The notes under the pieces are model-generated. The model was not told the origin of the DNA, did no database searches, and saw nothing but the letters and a program-made list of their open reading frames with translations. A program made the position numbers and the translations under genes. A stretch of 64,000 nt of DNA from Salipiger profundus (GTDB taxonomy: Bacteria > Pseudomonadota > Alphaproteobacteria > Rhodobacterales > Rhodobacteraceae), in assembly GCF_001969385.1 (NCBI RefSeq), contig NZ_CP014796.1, positions 3,675,501 to 3,739,500 on the forward strand. Direction: 5' to 3'. Position 1 is the first letter of the stretch; every line of letters starts with the position of its first letter. Shown here one piece after another: positions 35,231 to 43,304 of the stretch.

Positions 35231-36220
35231 ATGACCAGCACGATTGCCGTCGCCGGGGCTTCGGGCCTCGTGGGTTCGAACATCGTCAAGGAAGCGCTCG
35301 AACGTGGCTACACGGTGCGCGGCACCCTGCGCGACGCGTCCGACGAGTCCAAGACGAAGTGGCTCATGGCGCTTCCAGGCGCCGCGGACCGGCTCACGCT
35401 TCATTCCGCCAATGCAGATGACGGCTCAGGCTTTGACGCCGCCCTGTCCGGTGCGGACGCGGTGTTCATCGCCTGCTTCCCGCCGATCTACAAAGCCGAG
35501 GACGGAACGCCGGCCAAGGAACTCGACCGGGTGCGCGGCTATGCCGAGATCGTGGCGCCGGTGCGCAACGGCTGCCTTAACGTTCTCGAAGCTGCGCGTC
35601 GGGCCGGGATCGCGCACGTGATGCTGTGTTCGTCGACCTCCTCCACGAACCCGCCCGAGGGTGTGGCGATCAAGACCGAGACCAATGCCGTCTCGGACGC
35701 CGAATTCCAGATGAGCGAAGGCAAGTTCACCTCGGCCGAGAAGATCGTCATGGAAACCGCTGCCCGTGACTTCTGCGTGCACCACAACATGCGGCTGGCG
35801 ATCTTCCTGCCGACGATGATGCTCGGTCCGGTGATCCTGCCGCAACATCTCGAGGGCGACAGCGCCGGCTTCGTCACCAGCGCAGTGCGCGATGGCAGGA
35901 CACGCCATGACAAGGTGCCCGCCGGGTCGATGTCGGTGAGCCACATCGGCGATGTCGCGAAGCTCTTTCTCGCGGCTTACGAACAAGGCGCGCGCGGCCG
36001 GTTCTTCGCGGTCTACGACAGCGTGCCGTGGCGGGATCTATACGCCGAACTCGGAAAGCATGTGCCCGCGTCTATCATGCCCGCGCCGCTCGACGGACCG
36101 CCCGAAGAGCCGACCCGCTTCGATTTCACGCGGCGGGACAGCCTGGGCGTCGCGATGCGAGACATCCCGTCGGTGATCGCCGAGACCTGCGACTGGCTGA
36201 AGAGCCGGCCGTTCGGGTGA
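35231..36220 (+). CDS. NAD-dependent epimerase/dehydratase family protein (extended SDR)
   Basis: A 329-residue extended short-chain dehydrogenase. The nucleotide-binding loop AGASGLVGSNIV is at about 8-19. The active-site region has SSTSSTNPP for the serine, but the usual Tyr-x-x-x-Lys is not obvious; EGKFTSAEKIVMETAA lies where it is expected, with Lys but Phe-Thr instead of Tyr. Overall it resembles dihydroflavonol/cinnamoyl-CoA reductase-like SDRs. The substrate is unknown. The gene stands alone, with a 250-base AT-rich upstream region. Confidence 0.75.
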   Translation: MTSTIAVAGASGLVGSNIVKEALERGYTVRGTLRDASDESKTKWLMALPGAADRLTLHSANADDGSGFDAALSGADAVFIACFPPIYKAEDGTPAKELDRVRGYAEIVAPVRNGCLNVLEAARRAGIAHVMLCSSTSSTNPPEGVAIKTETNAVSDAEFQMSEGKFTSAEKIVMETAARDFCVHHNMRLAIFLPTMMLGPVILPQHLEGDSAGFVTSAVRDGRTRHDKVPAGSMSVSHIGDVAKLFLAAYEQGARGRFFAVYDSVPWRDLYAELGKHVPASIMPAPLDGPPEEPTRFDFTRRDSLGVAMRDIPSVIAETCDWLKSRPFG

Positions 36221-36241
36221 TGGCACCCTGCCCTGCGCGGT

Positions 36242-37405
36242 TCAGCTTCCCGCCCGGGCCGCGCCGGCGCTCTCGCGGTCACGCTCTCCTGCGCGCGGGC
36301 GCAGCGTGATCCGGGTGAGCTCCGACGGCACGCCGAGCCGCAGCGCGAACCCCGGCCAGAGCGCCGTGCCGTTGCTGACGTAGAGTTGCATGTCGCCGAC
36401 CGTGTAGTGCCCCGAGACGAAACCGGCGTTGAACCGCGCGATCAGCGACGCGAGGCCCACCACCATGCCGCCATGGGTGTGGCCTGCGAGGTGAAGATCG
36501 ACGCCACGCTCCGCCATCTGGTGCGCCTGTCTCGGCTGGTGATTGAGCAACAGTACCGGCGCGTCCTCCGGGGCACCATGAAGCGCGCGGTCGACGTCGG
36601 GGATCGGCAGTCCGAAGCGCCCGGCCCTCAGGTCGGTGACGCCGGCCACCACCAGCGCCGCGCCCTCGCGCTCGATGGTCTCGTGCGCGTTCGCAAGCAG
36701 GCGCATGCCGAGTTGCCGGTAGGTCTGCCACCAGCTGTCGAATTCGAAGTAGTATTCGTGGTTGCCGGGGCTGACGAAGACTCCATCCGTTGCTGACAGG
36801 CCGGAGAGCGGCGCGACATCCTGTCGGCGGACATCGAGGTATCCGTCGATGAGATCGCCGCTGATCAATATGATGTCGGGTTCGAGCGCGTTGACGCGCG
36901 CGACCAGCCTCTCGGCGAAAGGCCGATGGAAGAGACGACTGAGGTGGAGGTCGGTAAGGTGCACGACCTCGTAGCCGTCGAACGCGGCCGGCAGGTCGGC
37001 GATCTCGATCGCGAGGTCCTTCTGCGACGGCTGCCGGACCGCGTTGAAGACACCGAACGCAGAGAGCGCCAGCGCGAAAAGCACCGCGCCTGCGCTCCAT
37101 CCCGGTGCCAGCGGGCGCCAGTCCCAGAGCAGAAGCGACCGGCCGAGCGACACGATGTCCAGCACGAGATGCAGTGCGGCGGTCAGCAGGATCGTTCCGA
37201 AGCCAAGGTTCACCGCGATGACCATCATGCGGGGAAGCTCGAGCGAGAACATGTTCCCATAGGCCAGGCGCGTCAGGAGGTGGTTTTCAGCCAGCAGCAG
37301 GATGACGATGGCGAGCAGGATCTTTCCCCAGAGCGGAATGCCCAGCGGCGGCACGACCCGCAGGGCGACATAGGCCCCGATGATGCCCATGACGGCGGCA
37401 AACAT
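36242..37405 (-). CDS. Membrane-anchored metallophosphoesterase
   Basis: A 387-residue protein. The first 125 residues hold about four membrane helices. The catalytic calcineurin-like domain (about 140-370) carries the full metal-binding set: LTDLHLSR, ISGDLIDG, SPGNHEYYF, LLLNHQP and LAGHTHGG. The layout is that of the YkuE/YaeI-type phosphoesterases, with the active domain attached to the membrane. The substrate is unknown; related proteins act on UDP-diacylglucosamine or cyclic nucleotides. It converges on the SDR gene at 36220 (21 bases apart) and is divergent from the sugar dehydrogenase gene. Confidence 0.85.
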   Translation of the reverse strand: MFAAVMGIIGAYVALRVVPPLGIPLWGKILLAIVILLLAENHLLTRLAYGNMFSLELPRMMVIAVNLGFGTILLTAALHLVLDIVSLGRSLLLWDWRPLAPGWSAGAVLFALALSAFGVFNAVRQPSQKDLAIEIADLPAAFDGYEVVHLTDLHLSRLFHRPFAERLVARVNALEPDIILISGDLIDGYLDVRRQDVAPLSGLSATDGVFVSPGNHEYYFEFDSWWQTYRQLGMRLLANAHETIEREGAALVVAGVTDLRAGRFGLPIPDVDRALHGAPEDAPVLLLNHQPRQAHQMAERGVDLHLAGHTHGGMVVGLASLIARFNAGFVSGHYTVGDMQLYVSNGTALWPGFALRLGVPSELTRITLRPRAGERDRESAGAARAGS

Positions 37406-37726
37406 GTTTCGTTTCTCCTGTTGCGGGTTTTCTGGCCGGACGATCCTGCGAAACTAAGTGAGGGCGGTTCGAGTGTCGCTGGCGGTATTTCGATCACGCT
37501 CATGAGCGAGCCGCATAAGTAGAGCGGTCCGGTGCGGCGGCCAGCGCGATCCCTGTCTCCTGCCCTTTTGCAGCCCGGCCACACGCCCGGCTGACCGGAT
37601 CGTGATGATCGCCGGGCGCGCGAGGGGCTCGAAGTCCGCGCAGCGGCGCTACTCTCAGACAGTGAGTGACCACCACGCATCGAGCGCCCCTCGATGGTTC
37701 CGAGACCATTTTCAGGACGATTGACC
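37406..37726. other. Divergent promoter region between the metallophosphoesterase and sugar dehydrogenase genes
   Basis: About 320 bases with no gene that I can support; short reading frames here have atypical codon use and no ribosome binding sites. It should contain both outward promoters, but no convincing pair of hexamers is seen. Confidence 0.5.
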
Positions 37727-38911
37727 ATGCAGATCCCAAGCCTTGCCGCCGCCACCATTGCCCTTGCCTCCTGCGCCAGTGCCCAGTCCTTCAACGACGC
37801 CCCGCCCAACGCCCCGGACCAGCGACCGGCCTTCGCCGAACAGACCCGCGCGCCGGTCATCGAGGACACCCTGTCGCTGTCGCGCGAAGTGGTGGTGCAG
37901 GGCCTCGAAAACCCCTGGGGCATGGACCAACTTCCGAGCGGTGGCTGGCTCGTTACGGAGCGGCCCGGCCGGCTGCGGATCGTGTCGCCCGACGGGACGC
38001 TGTCCGACCCGGTGTCCGGTCTGCCCGAGGTCGATGCGCGCCGTCAGGGCGGGCTACTCGACGTGCTCGTGGCGAGCGATTTCGCAGACACCCGCCGCGT
38101 CTGGTGGAGCTACGCGGAACCCCGCGGTGACGGAACCAACGGCACGTCGGTGGCGACGGGCATCCTCTCGGAGGATGGCAGCACGATGGAGCAGACCGAG
38201 GTGATCTTTCGCCAGGAGCCTGCCTGGGCCTCGACGGCGCATTTCGGGTCGCGGCTCGTCTGGGGGCCCGACGGCGCGCTTTTCGTCACGCTCGGCGAGC
38301 GTTCGCTTCCCGAACCACGCCAGCTTGCGCAGGACGTCTCGACGCATATCGGCAAGGTGGTGCGCATCGCGCCCATGGGCGGTGCGGCCGAGGGCAACCC
38401 CGAGATCGAGGGCGGCCTGCCCGAAATCTGGTCCTACGGGCACCGCAATGTCCAGGCGGCGGCGCTGGGGCCCGACGGCGACCTCTGGGCCATCGAGCAT
38501 GGCGCGCGCGGCGGCGACGAGCTGAACCATGTCCTTCCGGGCCGCAACTACGGCTGGCCGGTTATCACCTACGGTGAGGATTACAGCGGTCGTCCGATCG
38601 GTGACGGCACCACTTCGACCGAGGGGATGGAGCAGCCCGTCTACTACTGGGACCCGGTGATCGCCCCGAGCGGCATGGCCTTCTACGAGGGGGATCTGTT
38701 CCCGGACTGGCAGGGCAGCATTCTGGTCGGCGGGCTGGCCGGACAGGCCCTTGTGCGGCTCGAGCTCGAGGACGACCGCGTAACCGGCGAGGCCCGCTAT
38801 CTTCAGGGCCAGGGACGCGTGCGGGACGTCGCCGTGGCAGATGACGGCGCGGTCATGATCCTGACCGACTCCGCCAACGGCGCGCTGCTGCGGCTGACAC
38901 CTCAGGAGTGA
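37727..38911 (+). CDS. PQQ-type sugar dehydrogenase, soluble Gdh family
   Basis: A 394-residue exported beta-propeller of the glucose/sorbosone dehydrogenase (soluble quinoprotein) family. The ATG at 37727 opens a short signal peptide (MQIPSLAAATIALASCASAQS); the Cys near the end of it could also make this a lipoprotein. Family marks are LENPWGMDQLPSGGWLVTERPGRL, WSYGHRNVQ, EHGARGGDELN and RNYGWPVITYGEDY. It would oxidise aldose sugars in the periplasm with PQQ as cofactor and pass electrons to the respiratory chain. The substrate is unknown and there is no PQQ synthesis gene in the window. Confidence 0.85.
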   Translation: MQIPSLAAATIALASCASAQSFNDAPPNAPDQRPAFAEQTRAPVIEDTLSLSREVVVQGLENPWGMDQLPSGGWLVTERPGRLRIVSPDGTLSDPVSGLPEVDARRQGGLLDVLVASDFADTRRVWWSYAEPRGDGTNGTSVATGILSEDGSTMEQTEVIFRQEPAWASTAHFGSRLVWGPDGALFVTLGERSLPEPRQLAQDVSTHIGKVVRIAPMGGAAEGNPEIEGGLPEIWSYGHRNVQAAALGPDGDLWAIEHGARGGDELNHVLPGRNYGWPVITYGEDYSGRPIGDGTTSTEGMEQPVYYWDPVIAPSGMAFYEGDLFPDWQGSILVGGLAGQALVRLELEDDRVTGEARYLQGQGRVRDVAVADDGAVMILTDSANGALLRLTPQE

Positions 38912-39030
38912 CGCGCGCGCCGGCGGTGACCTTGCGCTGCCGGCGTATTGTCTCTGCCATGCAATGTTACTGACAAGGCGGCAACGAAGGTGGACGGGCG
39001 TTCCGAGCCAGGCGCCCTGCCCTCGCCTTG

Positions 39031-39921
39031 TCAATCGCGTGGGAGACCGTGCTCGCGACAGAGATCCGCGAGGACCGCATGCAGACGGGCGATGATTTCT
39101 TCGCGCGGTGACACGGTGCGCTCCACCAACCCGATCTGGCGCTTGATCTGGGGGCTGCCGAAGGGAAGCCGAAGCAGGTTCAGGTCTTCGGGCTCCTGCA
39201 GCGCGACATGCGGAACCACCGAGATGCCGAGCCCCTGCCGGACGCAGGTCACGATCGACCCGATGGTGTCGATCTCGGCGATATCCTGTGTCACCACGCC
39301 GAGCCGTGAAATCTCGGTGTCGATCATGTTCGCGAGCGGCACCGCGCTGCGAAACCTCACGTACGGGAGGGTCCGCATCAGCTCGGTCGGCTCGCGCTCG
39401 GGCGTTCCACGGGGCGCGATCAACCAGAGCGGCTCGCGCAGGAACGGGCTCCAGCGCAGGGCTTGCGGAAACCCCACGTGTTCGGCAACGACCGCCGCGT
39501 CGAGCCGTCCGGCGGCCACGTCGGCGATCAGCGTCGACGAAAGCGACACCCGCAGGCTCGTCTTGAGGGCCGGATACTGGGTGCGCATCCGGACGATTGC
39601 CTGCGGCAGGAGGTTGAGCGCGCTTGAGCGCACCGACCCGAGCATCAGCGTTCCGGCGATCTGGTCGCCCCGCAGCGCGGCCTTGGTGTCCTCCTCCCGG
39701 CGCAGGATGTCCTTGGCCATTTCGAGCACCTGCGACCCCTGCGGGGTCAGCTTCGGCGGCCGCGCGGTGCGGTCGAAGATGGTAATGCCAAGTTCCTGTT
39801 CCAACGCCTGAATCTGCTGGCTGACCGCCGATGGGGTCAGCCGAACCACGTCGGCCGCGTGGGCGAAGGTGCCATGCGTGTCGATGGCAACAAGGGTCTT
39901 GAGCTGGCGGGTGTCCATCAT
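39031..39921 (-). CDS. LysR-family transcriptional regulator
   Basis: A 296-residue LysR regulator. The winged helix-turn-helix spans about 3-62 (LKTLVAIDTHGTFAHAADVVRLTPSAVSQQIQALEQELG), followed by a linker helix and an effector-binding periplasmic-protein-like domain (about 90-290). It is divergent from the hydroxyacid dehydrogenase operon with 186 bases between the starts; a perfect 17-bp palindrome lies 20 bases from its own start. It probably activates that operon in response to the imported carboxylate and represses itself, as is common for LysR regulators. Confidence 0.88.
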   Translation of the reverse strand: MMDTRQLKTLVAIDTHGTFAHAADVVRLTPSAVSQQIQALEQELGITIFDRTARPPKLTPQGSQVLEMAKDILRREEDTKAALRGDQIAGTLMLGSVRSSALNLLPQAIVRMRTQYPALKTSLRVSLSSTLIADVAAGRLDAAVVAEHVGFPQALRWSPFLREPLWLIAPRGTPEREPTELMRTLPYVRFRSAVPLANMIDTEISRLGVVTQDIAEIDTIGSIVTCVRQGLGISVVPHVALQEPEDLNLLRLPFGSPQIKRQIGLVERTVSPREEIIARLHAVLADLCREHGLPRD

Positions 39922-39941
39922 CAGATCCAGTTTTGCTTAAT

Positions 39942-39958
39942 GTAATAACCAGAATTAC
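39942..39958. promoter_or_regulatory. Candidate LysR operator (17-bp palindrome)
   Basis: Perfect 5-bp arms GTAAT and ATTAC surround the 7-base centre AACCAGA. It fits the T-N11-A dyad type bound by LysR regulators and lies in the gap between the LysR gene start and the divergent nine-gene cluster. Confidence 0.6.
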
Positions 39959-40107
39959 GCGCTTTCGTGAAGAAATATTTCCCTCTATCCATATTGGCCA
40001 GGAGGAACGCCGTACCCGGCTGGGAGGCAGGGTGCGCGCTTCACGAAACATTCAGATTCAACCCCGCGTTCCCGGCGACCTTCGGGACCGCCCAGGAGAC
40101 ATGCGCG

Positions 40108-41115
40108 ATGAGCAAGACCATCCTCGTAACGGGCCCCGACCTCGACCCCGCGGCAGTGGCGCTGGCGACGGAGCACGGGTTCGACCTCGTCCATACGCCC
40201 GCCTATGCCGAAAGCCAGGTGATTTCCGAACATCTCGTGAAGAGCGGCGCGGTCGGGATCGTTTCGCGGATGGGGCGGATCGACGCCGAGGTGATGGATG
40301 CAGCGCCGCAGCTCCGGGTGATCTCGAAGCATGGTGTCGGCGTCGACAACATCGACCTCGCCGCCGCCGCCAGCCGCGGGATCCCGGTGCTGGTGGCGAC
40401 CGGCGCCAACGCGGTTTCGGTTGCCGAGCATGCGATCGCGCTGCTGCTCGCTGCGGTGAAGCGTGTGCTGCCGCTCGACGAGGGCCTTCGAGCAGGGCGC
40501 TGGGAAAAGCCCGGGTTCGCCGGGCGCGAGCTTGCCGGGGCGACCATGGGGTTGATGGGCATGGGCGCCATCGCGCGCGCCACCGGACGGATGGCGCAGG
40601 GGCTCGGCCTGAAGCTGGTCGGCTACGATCCCTTCGCCCCCGACAGTGCCTTCGAAGAGCTCGGCGCCACGCGCTGCGCCTCGGTGGACGAGCTTCTCGC
40701 GCAGTCCGAGGTGCTGAGCCTCCATTGTCCGCTGACCCCCGACACCCGCGAGATGCTGAATGCCGAGGCCATCGCGAAGATGCCGAAGGGGGCCTACGTC
40801 GTGAACACCGCCCGCGGAGGCCTCATCGACGAGGCCGCCCTCGTCGATGCGGTCCGTTCCGGCCAGCTCGCCGGCGCGGGTCTCGATACCTTTGCCTCCG
40901 AGCCGCCGGCCGCCGACCACGTCTTCTTCGACGAACCCGCCATCGTGCTGACGCCGCATATCGGCGGGGTGACGCGCGAGGCCGGCGCCCGGGTGGGGGT
41001 CGAGGCGGTCCGCGGCATCATCCAGATCATCGAGGGGCAGGAGGTGCCGCAGGCGCGGATCGCCAACCGCAAGCTGCTTGCCGATGCCCCTGCCCTAGAA
41101 AACGTGGAGAAATGA
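40108..41115 (+). CDS. D-isomer 2-hydroxyacid dehydrogenase
   Basis: A 335-residue NAD(P)-dependent dehydrogenase of the SerA/GyaR type. The dinucleotide loop GMGAIA is at 151-156, and the catalytic set is Arg236 (NTARGG), Glu265 and His284 (LTPHIGG). It probably oxidises or reduces a D-2-hydroxy acid delivered by the downstream transporters; 3-phosphoglycerate is unlikely because there is no ACT domain and the gene is in a catabolic cluster. The ATG at 40108 with AGGAG nine bases upstream was chosen; an upstream frame to 39967 runs into the promoter region. First gene of the cluster; its stop overlaps a possible start of the RraA-like gene. Confidence 0.88.
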   Translation: MSKTILVTGPDLDPAAVALATEHGFDLVHTPAYAESQVISEHLVKSGAVGIVSRMGRIDAEVMDAAPQLRVISKHGVGVDNIDLAAAASRGIPVLVATGANAVSVAEHAIALLLAAVKRVLPLDEGLRAGRWEKPGFAGRELAGATMGLMGMGAIARATGRMAQGLGLKLVGYDPFAPDSAFEELGATRCASVDELLAQSEVLSLHCPLTPDTREMLNAEAIAKMPKGAYVVNTARGGLIDEAALVDAVRSGQLAGAGLDTFASEPPAADHVFFDEPAIVLTPHIGGVTREAGARVGVEAVRGIIQIIEGQEVPQARIANRKLLADAPALENVEK

Positions 41116-41117
41116 AG

Positions 41118-41798
41118 ATGACCATCGGTTTCCGCATCCTGAACCGCGAGCGTGTGGCCTCGAAAGAGCTGGTCGAGGCCTTCGCCAAGCTGCCGGTGGC
41201 CAACGTCTCGGACAGCATGTCCCGGATGACCGCCGCGGGACCGGGCCTGCGCCCCATGCATGCGTCCGGCGGCATGGCGGGCGTGGCGCTGACCGTGAAG
41301 GCGCGCCCCGGCGACAACCTGATGCTGCACAAGGCCATCGACATGGCGGTGCCCGGCGATGTCATCGTCGTCGATGCCGGTGGCGATCTCGCCAACGCGC
41401 TGATGGGCGAGCTCATGCTGGCATACGCGATCAAGAAAGGTGTCGTGGGCTTCGTGCTGAACGGTGCGATCCGCGACGCGGACAACTTCGTCGAGACCAA
41501 CCTGCCGACCTTTGCCGCAGGCATCACCCACCGCGGCCCCTACAAGGACGGCCCCGGCGAGATCAACGTGCCCGTCGCCATCGACGGCATGGTGATCCAT
41601 CCCGGCGACATCATGATCGGCGACAGCGACGGCGTGCTCTGCGTGCCGATCGACGAGGCCGAGGAGATCCTCGCGAAGACGCAGGCCAAATCCGACGCCG
41701 AGATCCGCCAGATGGCGGCCATCGAGGCCGGAACGAACGACCGGAGCTGGGTCGACCGCGCTCTCAGGGACCGTGGTTGCGCCTTTCCGGCCGACTGA
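41118..41798 (+). CDS. RraA-like / 4-hydroxy-4-methyl-2-oxoglutarate aldolase family protein
   Basis: A 226-residue protein of the RraA/HMG-aldolase fold. It has the conserved ANVSDSM near the start, GELMLAYAIKKGVVGFVLNGAIRD with the Arg119-Asp120 pair that aldolase members use for metal and pyruvate binding, and the later PGDIMIGDSDGVLCVP. In a cluster with a hydroxyacid dehydrogenase it is more likely an aldolase/decarboxylase acting on a 2-oxo acid than an inhibitor of RNase E. The start at 41118 has GGAG nine bases upstream; an ATG two codons earlier overlaps the previous stop and is possible. Confidence 0.82.
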   Translation: MTIGFRILNRERVASKELVEAFAKLPVANVSDSMSRMTAAGPGLRPMHASGGMAGVALTVKARPGDNLMLHKAIDMAVPGDVIVVDAGGDLANALMGELMLAYAIKKGVVGFVLNGAIRDADNFVETNLPTFAAGITHRGPYKDGPGEINVPVAIDGMVIHPGDIMIGDSDGVLCVPIDEAEEILAKTQAKSDAEIRQMAAIEAGTNDRSWVDRALRDRGCAFPAD

Positions 41799-41829
41799 CC
41801 CCACACGCATGTAAACAGGAGGAGAACAC

Positions 41830-42786
41830 ATGCTGCATTTCATCAGGACGATCACGATCGCGGGCAGCGTCGCCCTTGCGGCCGGCGCCGCCTTTGCCCA
41901 GGACCACCCGGACAAGCCGATCGAGGTGATCGTCGGCTACTCGGCCGGCGGCGGCACCGACGTGATGGCCCGCACCACCGCGCCCTTCATCGAGAAATAC
42001 CTCGGTGACGGTGCCAGCATCGTGGTCAAGAACATGCCGGGGGCCAGCGGCCAGATCGGTGTCACCGAGGTCGCGACGGCCGACCCCGACGGCTACACGC
42101 TCGGCACCTTCAACCTGCCCGGCATGATGGCACGGACCATCGACCGCGAAGCCGACTACGACCAGGACAGCTTCACCTATCTCGCGAACGTGGTGAACGA
42201 TCCCAACGTGATTGTCACGACCAAGGGCGGCGGGCTCGACAGCATCGACAAGCTGATCGAGGAAGCAAAGGCCAACCCCGGTGCGGTCACCGTCGGCATG
42301 TCGAGCCTCGGCGGCGACGATCACTTCATGCTGATCAAGCTGCAGCAGCTCACCGGCGCCGAGTTCACCATCGTTCCCTTCAAGGGCTCGGCACCGGCGC
42401 GGACCGCGCTGATGGGCGGGCATGTCGCCATGGGCATCCTGAACATCTCGGAAGTGGCCGAGTTCCAGGAAGAGCTCAACGTGCTCGGCGTCGCAACCGA
42501 GGAGCGTTCGGACTTCGCCCCCGACCTGCCGACCTTCAAGGAACAGGGCGTCGACCTGATCAACGGTTCGATGCGCGGCTTCGTCGCTCCGGCGGGTCTT
42601 CCCGAGGACGTGCGCGCGAAACTGCTCGATGCCTTCGAGCAGCTCGAGGGCGACGCGGAGTTCCAGGAGGCCATGAAGGCCACCGCGAACCCGGTCGAGG
42701 TCGTCACCGGCGACGCGTTCAAGGCGCTGACCGGCGATCTCTACGACCTTGCAAGGGGGGTGTGGGAAGAAACGCCCTGGAACTGA
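41830..42786 (+). CDS. Tripartite tricarboxylate transporter substrate-binding protein (TctC/Bug family)
   Basis: A 318-residue periplasmic binding protein of the Bug/TctC family. A signal peptide (about 1-23, ending AAFAQ) precedes DHPDKPIEVIVGYSAGGGTDVMAR, the family-typical first strand and anion-binding loop. KNMPGASGQIGVTEVATADPDGYTLG and GDDHFMLIKLQQLTG follow. It captures a di- or tricarboxylate-like ligand and delivers it to the TctA/TctB pair encoded next. GGAGGAG lies upstream of its start. Immediate gene order C-B-A is typical of TTT transporters. Confidence 0.92.
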   Translation: MLHFIRTITIAGSVALAAGAAFAQDHPDKPIEVIVGYSAGGGTDVMARTTAPFIEKYLGDGASIVVKNMPGASGQIGVTEVATADPDGYTLGTFNLPGMMARTIDREADYDQDSFTYLANVVNDPNVIVTTKGGGLDSIDKLIEEAKANPGAVTVGMSSLGGDDHFMLIKLQQLTGAEFTIVPFKGSAPARTALMGGHVAMGILNISEVAEFQEELNVLGVATEERSDFAPDLPTFKEQGVDLINGSMRGFVAPAGLPEDVRAKLLDAFEQLEGDAEFQEAMKATANPVEVVTGDAFKALTGDLYDLARGVWEETPWN

Positions 42787-42847
42787 GGCATCGCGGCGCG
42801 GGGCATACTCCCCGCGCCATCCTTCCCCTGCTTCCGGAGCCAGTCTC

Positions 42848-43297
42848 ATGTCAAACCGCCTGTCCCGCCCCGAGACCCTGACGGCCCTGGGCATCATCGT
42901 GGTCGCCGCCGGCTTCCTCGTTCCGGCCACCGCGCTGCGGCCGATTTCGGCATTGCTGCCTGTGGCCATGCTCGTCGGGCTGATCATTCTTTCCGCGATC
43001 CTGCTGATGATGGATCAGCGCAAGGCCGCTGCCGGCACACCCGCCCAGCCCATGACGAAGTCGCCGGCGCGCGTCGTCGGAGCCTTCGCGCTGATCGTCG
43101 CATATGCCCTCGCCACCGATTTCATCGGGTTCTACGTGAGCACGGTTGTAGCTGTGCCGCTGACCGCGTTCCTCTTCGGATTTCGCAACCCGCTCGGACT
43201 TGCCCTCGCCACGGCCATCGTTGTCGGGACGATCTGGCTGATCTTCGATTTCGGCATGTCGCAGGATTTCCCTGCCGGCCGTCTCTGGACCGAATGA
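42848..43297 (+). CDS. Tripartite tricarboxylate transporter small membrane subunit TctB
   Basis: A 149-residue membrane protein with four predicted helices, as in TctB: about 10-30, 38-58, 72-95 and 100-140. The short conserved features are FLVPATALRPISALLP and the DFIGFYVSTVVAVPLTAFLFG stretch. The ATG at 42848 has GGAG eight bases upstream; a frame reaching back to 42749 overlaps tctC and was rejected. It is a companion of TctA, seven bases upstream of it. Confidence 0.88.
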   Translation: MSNRLSRPETLTALGIIVVAAGFLVPATALRPISALLPVAMLVGLIILSAILLMMDQRKAAAGTPAQPMTKSPARVVGAFALIVAYALATDFIGFYVSTVVAVPLTAFLFGFRNPLGLALATAIVVGTIWLIFDFGMSQDFPAGRLWTE

Positions 43298-43304
43298 GGT
43301 CGCC

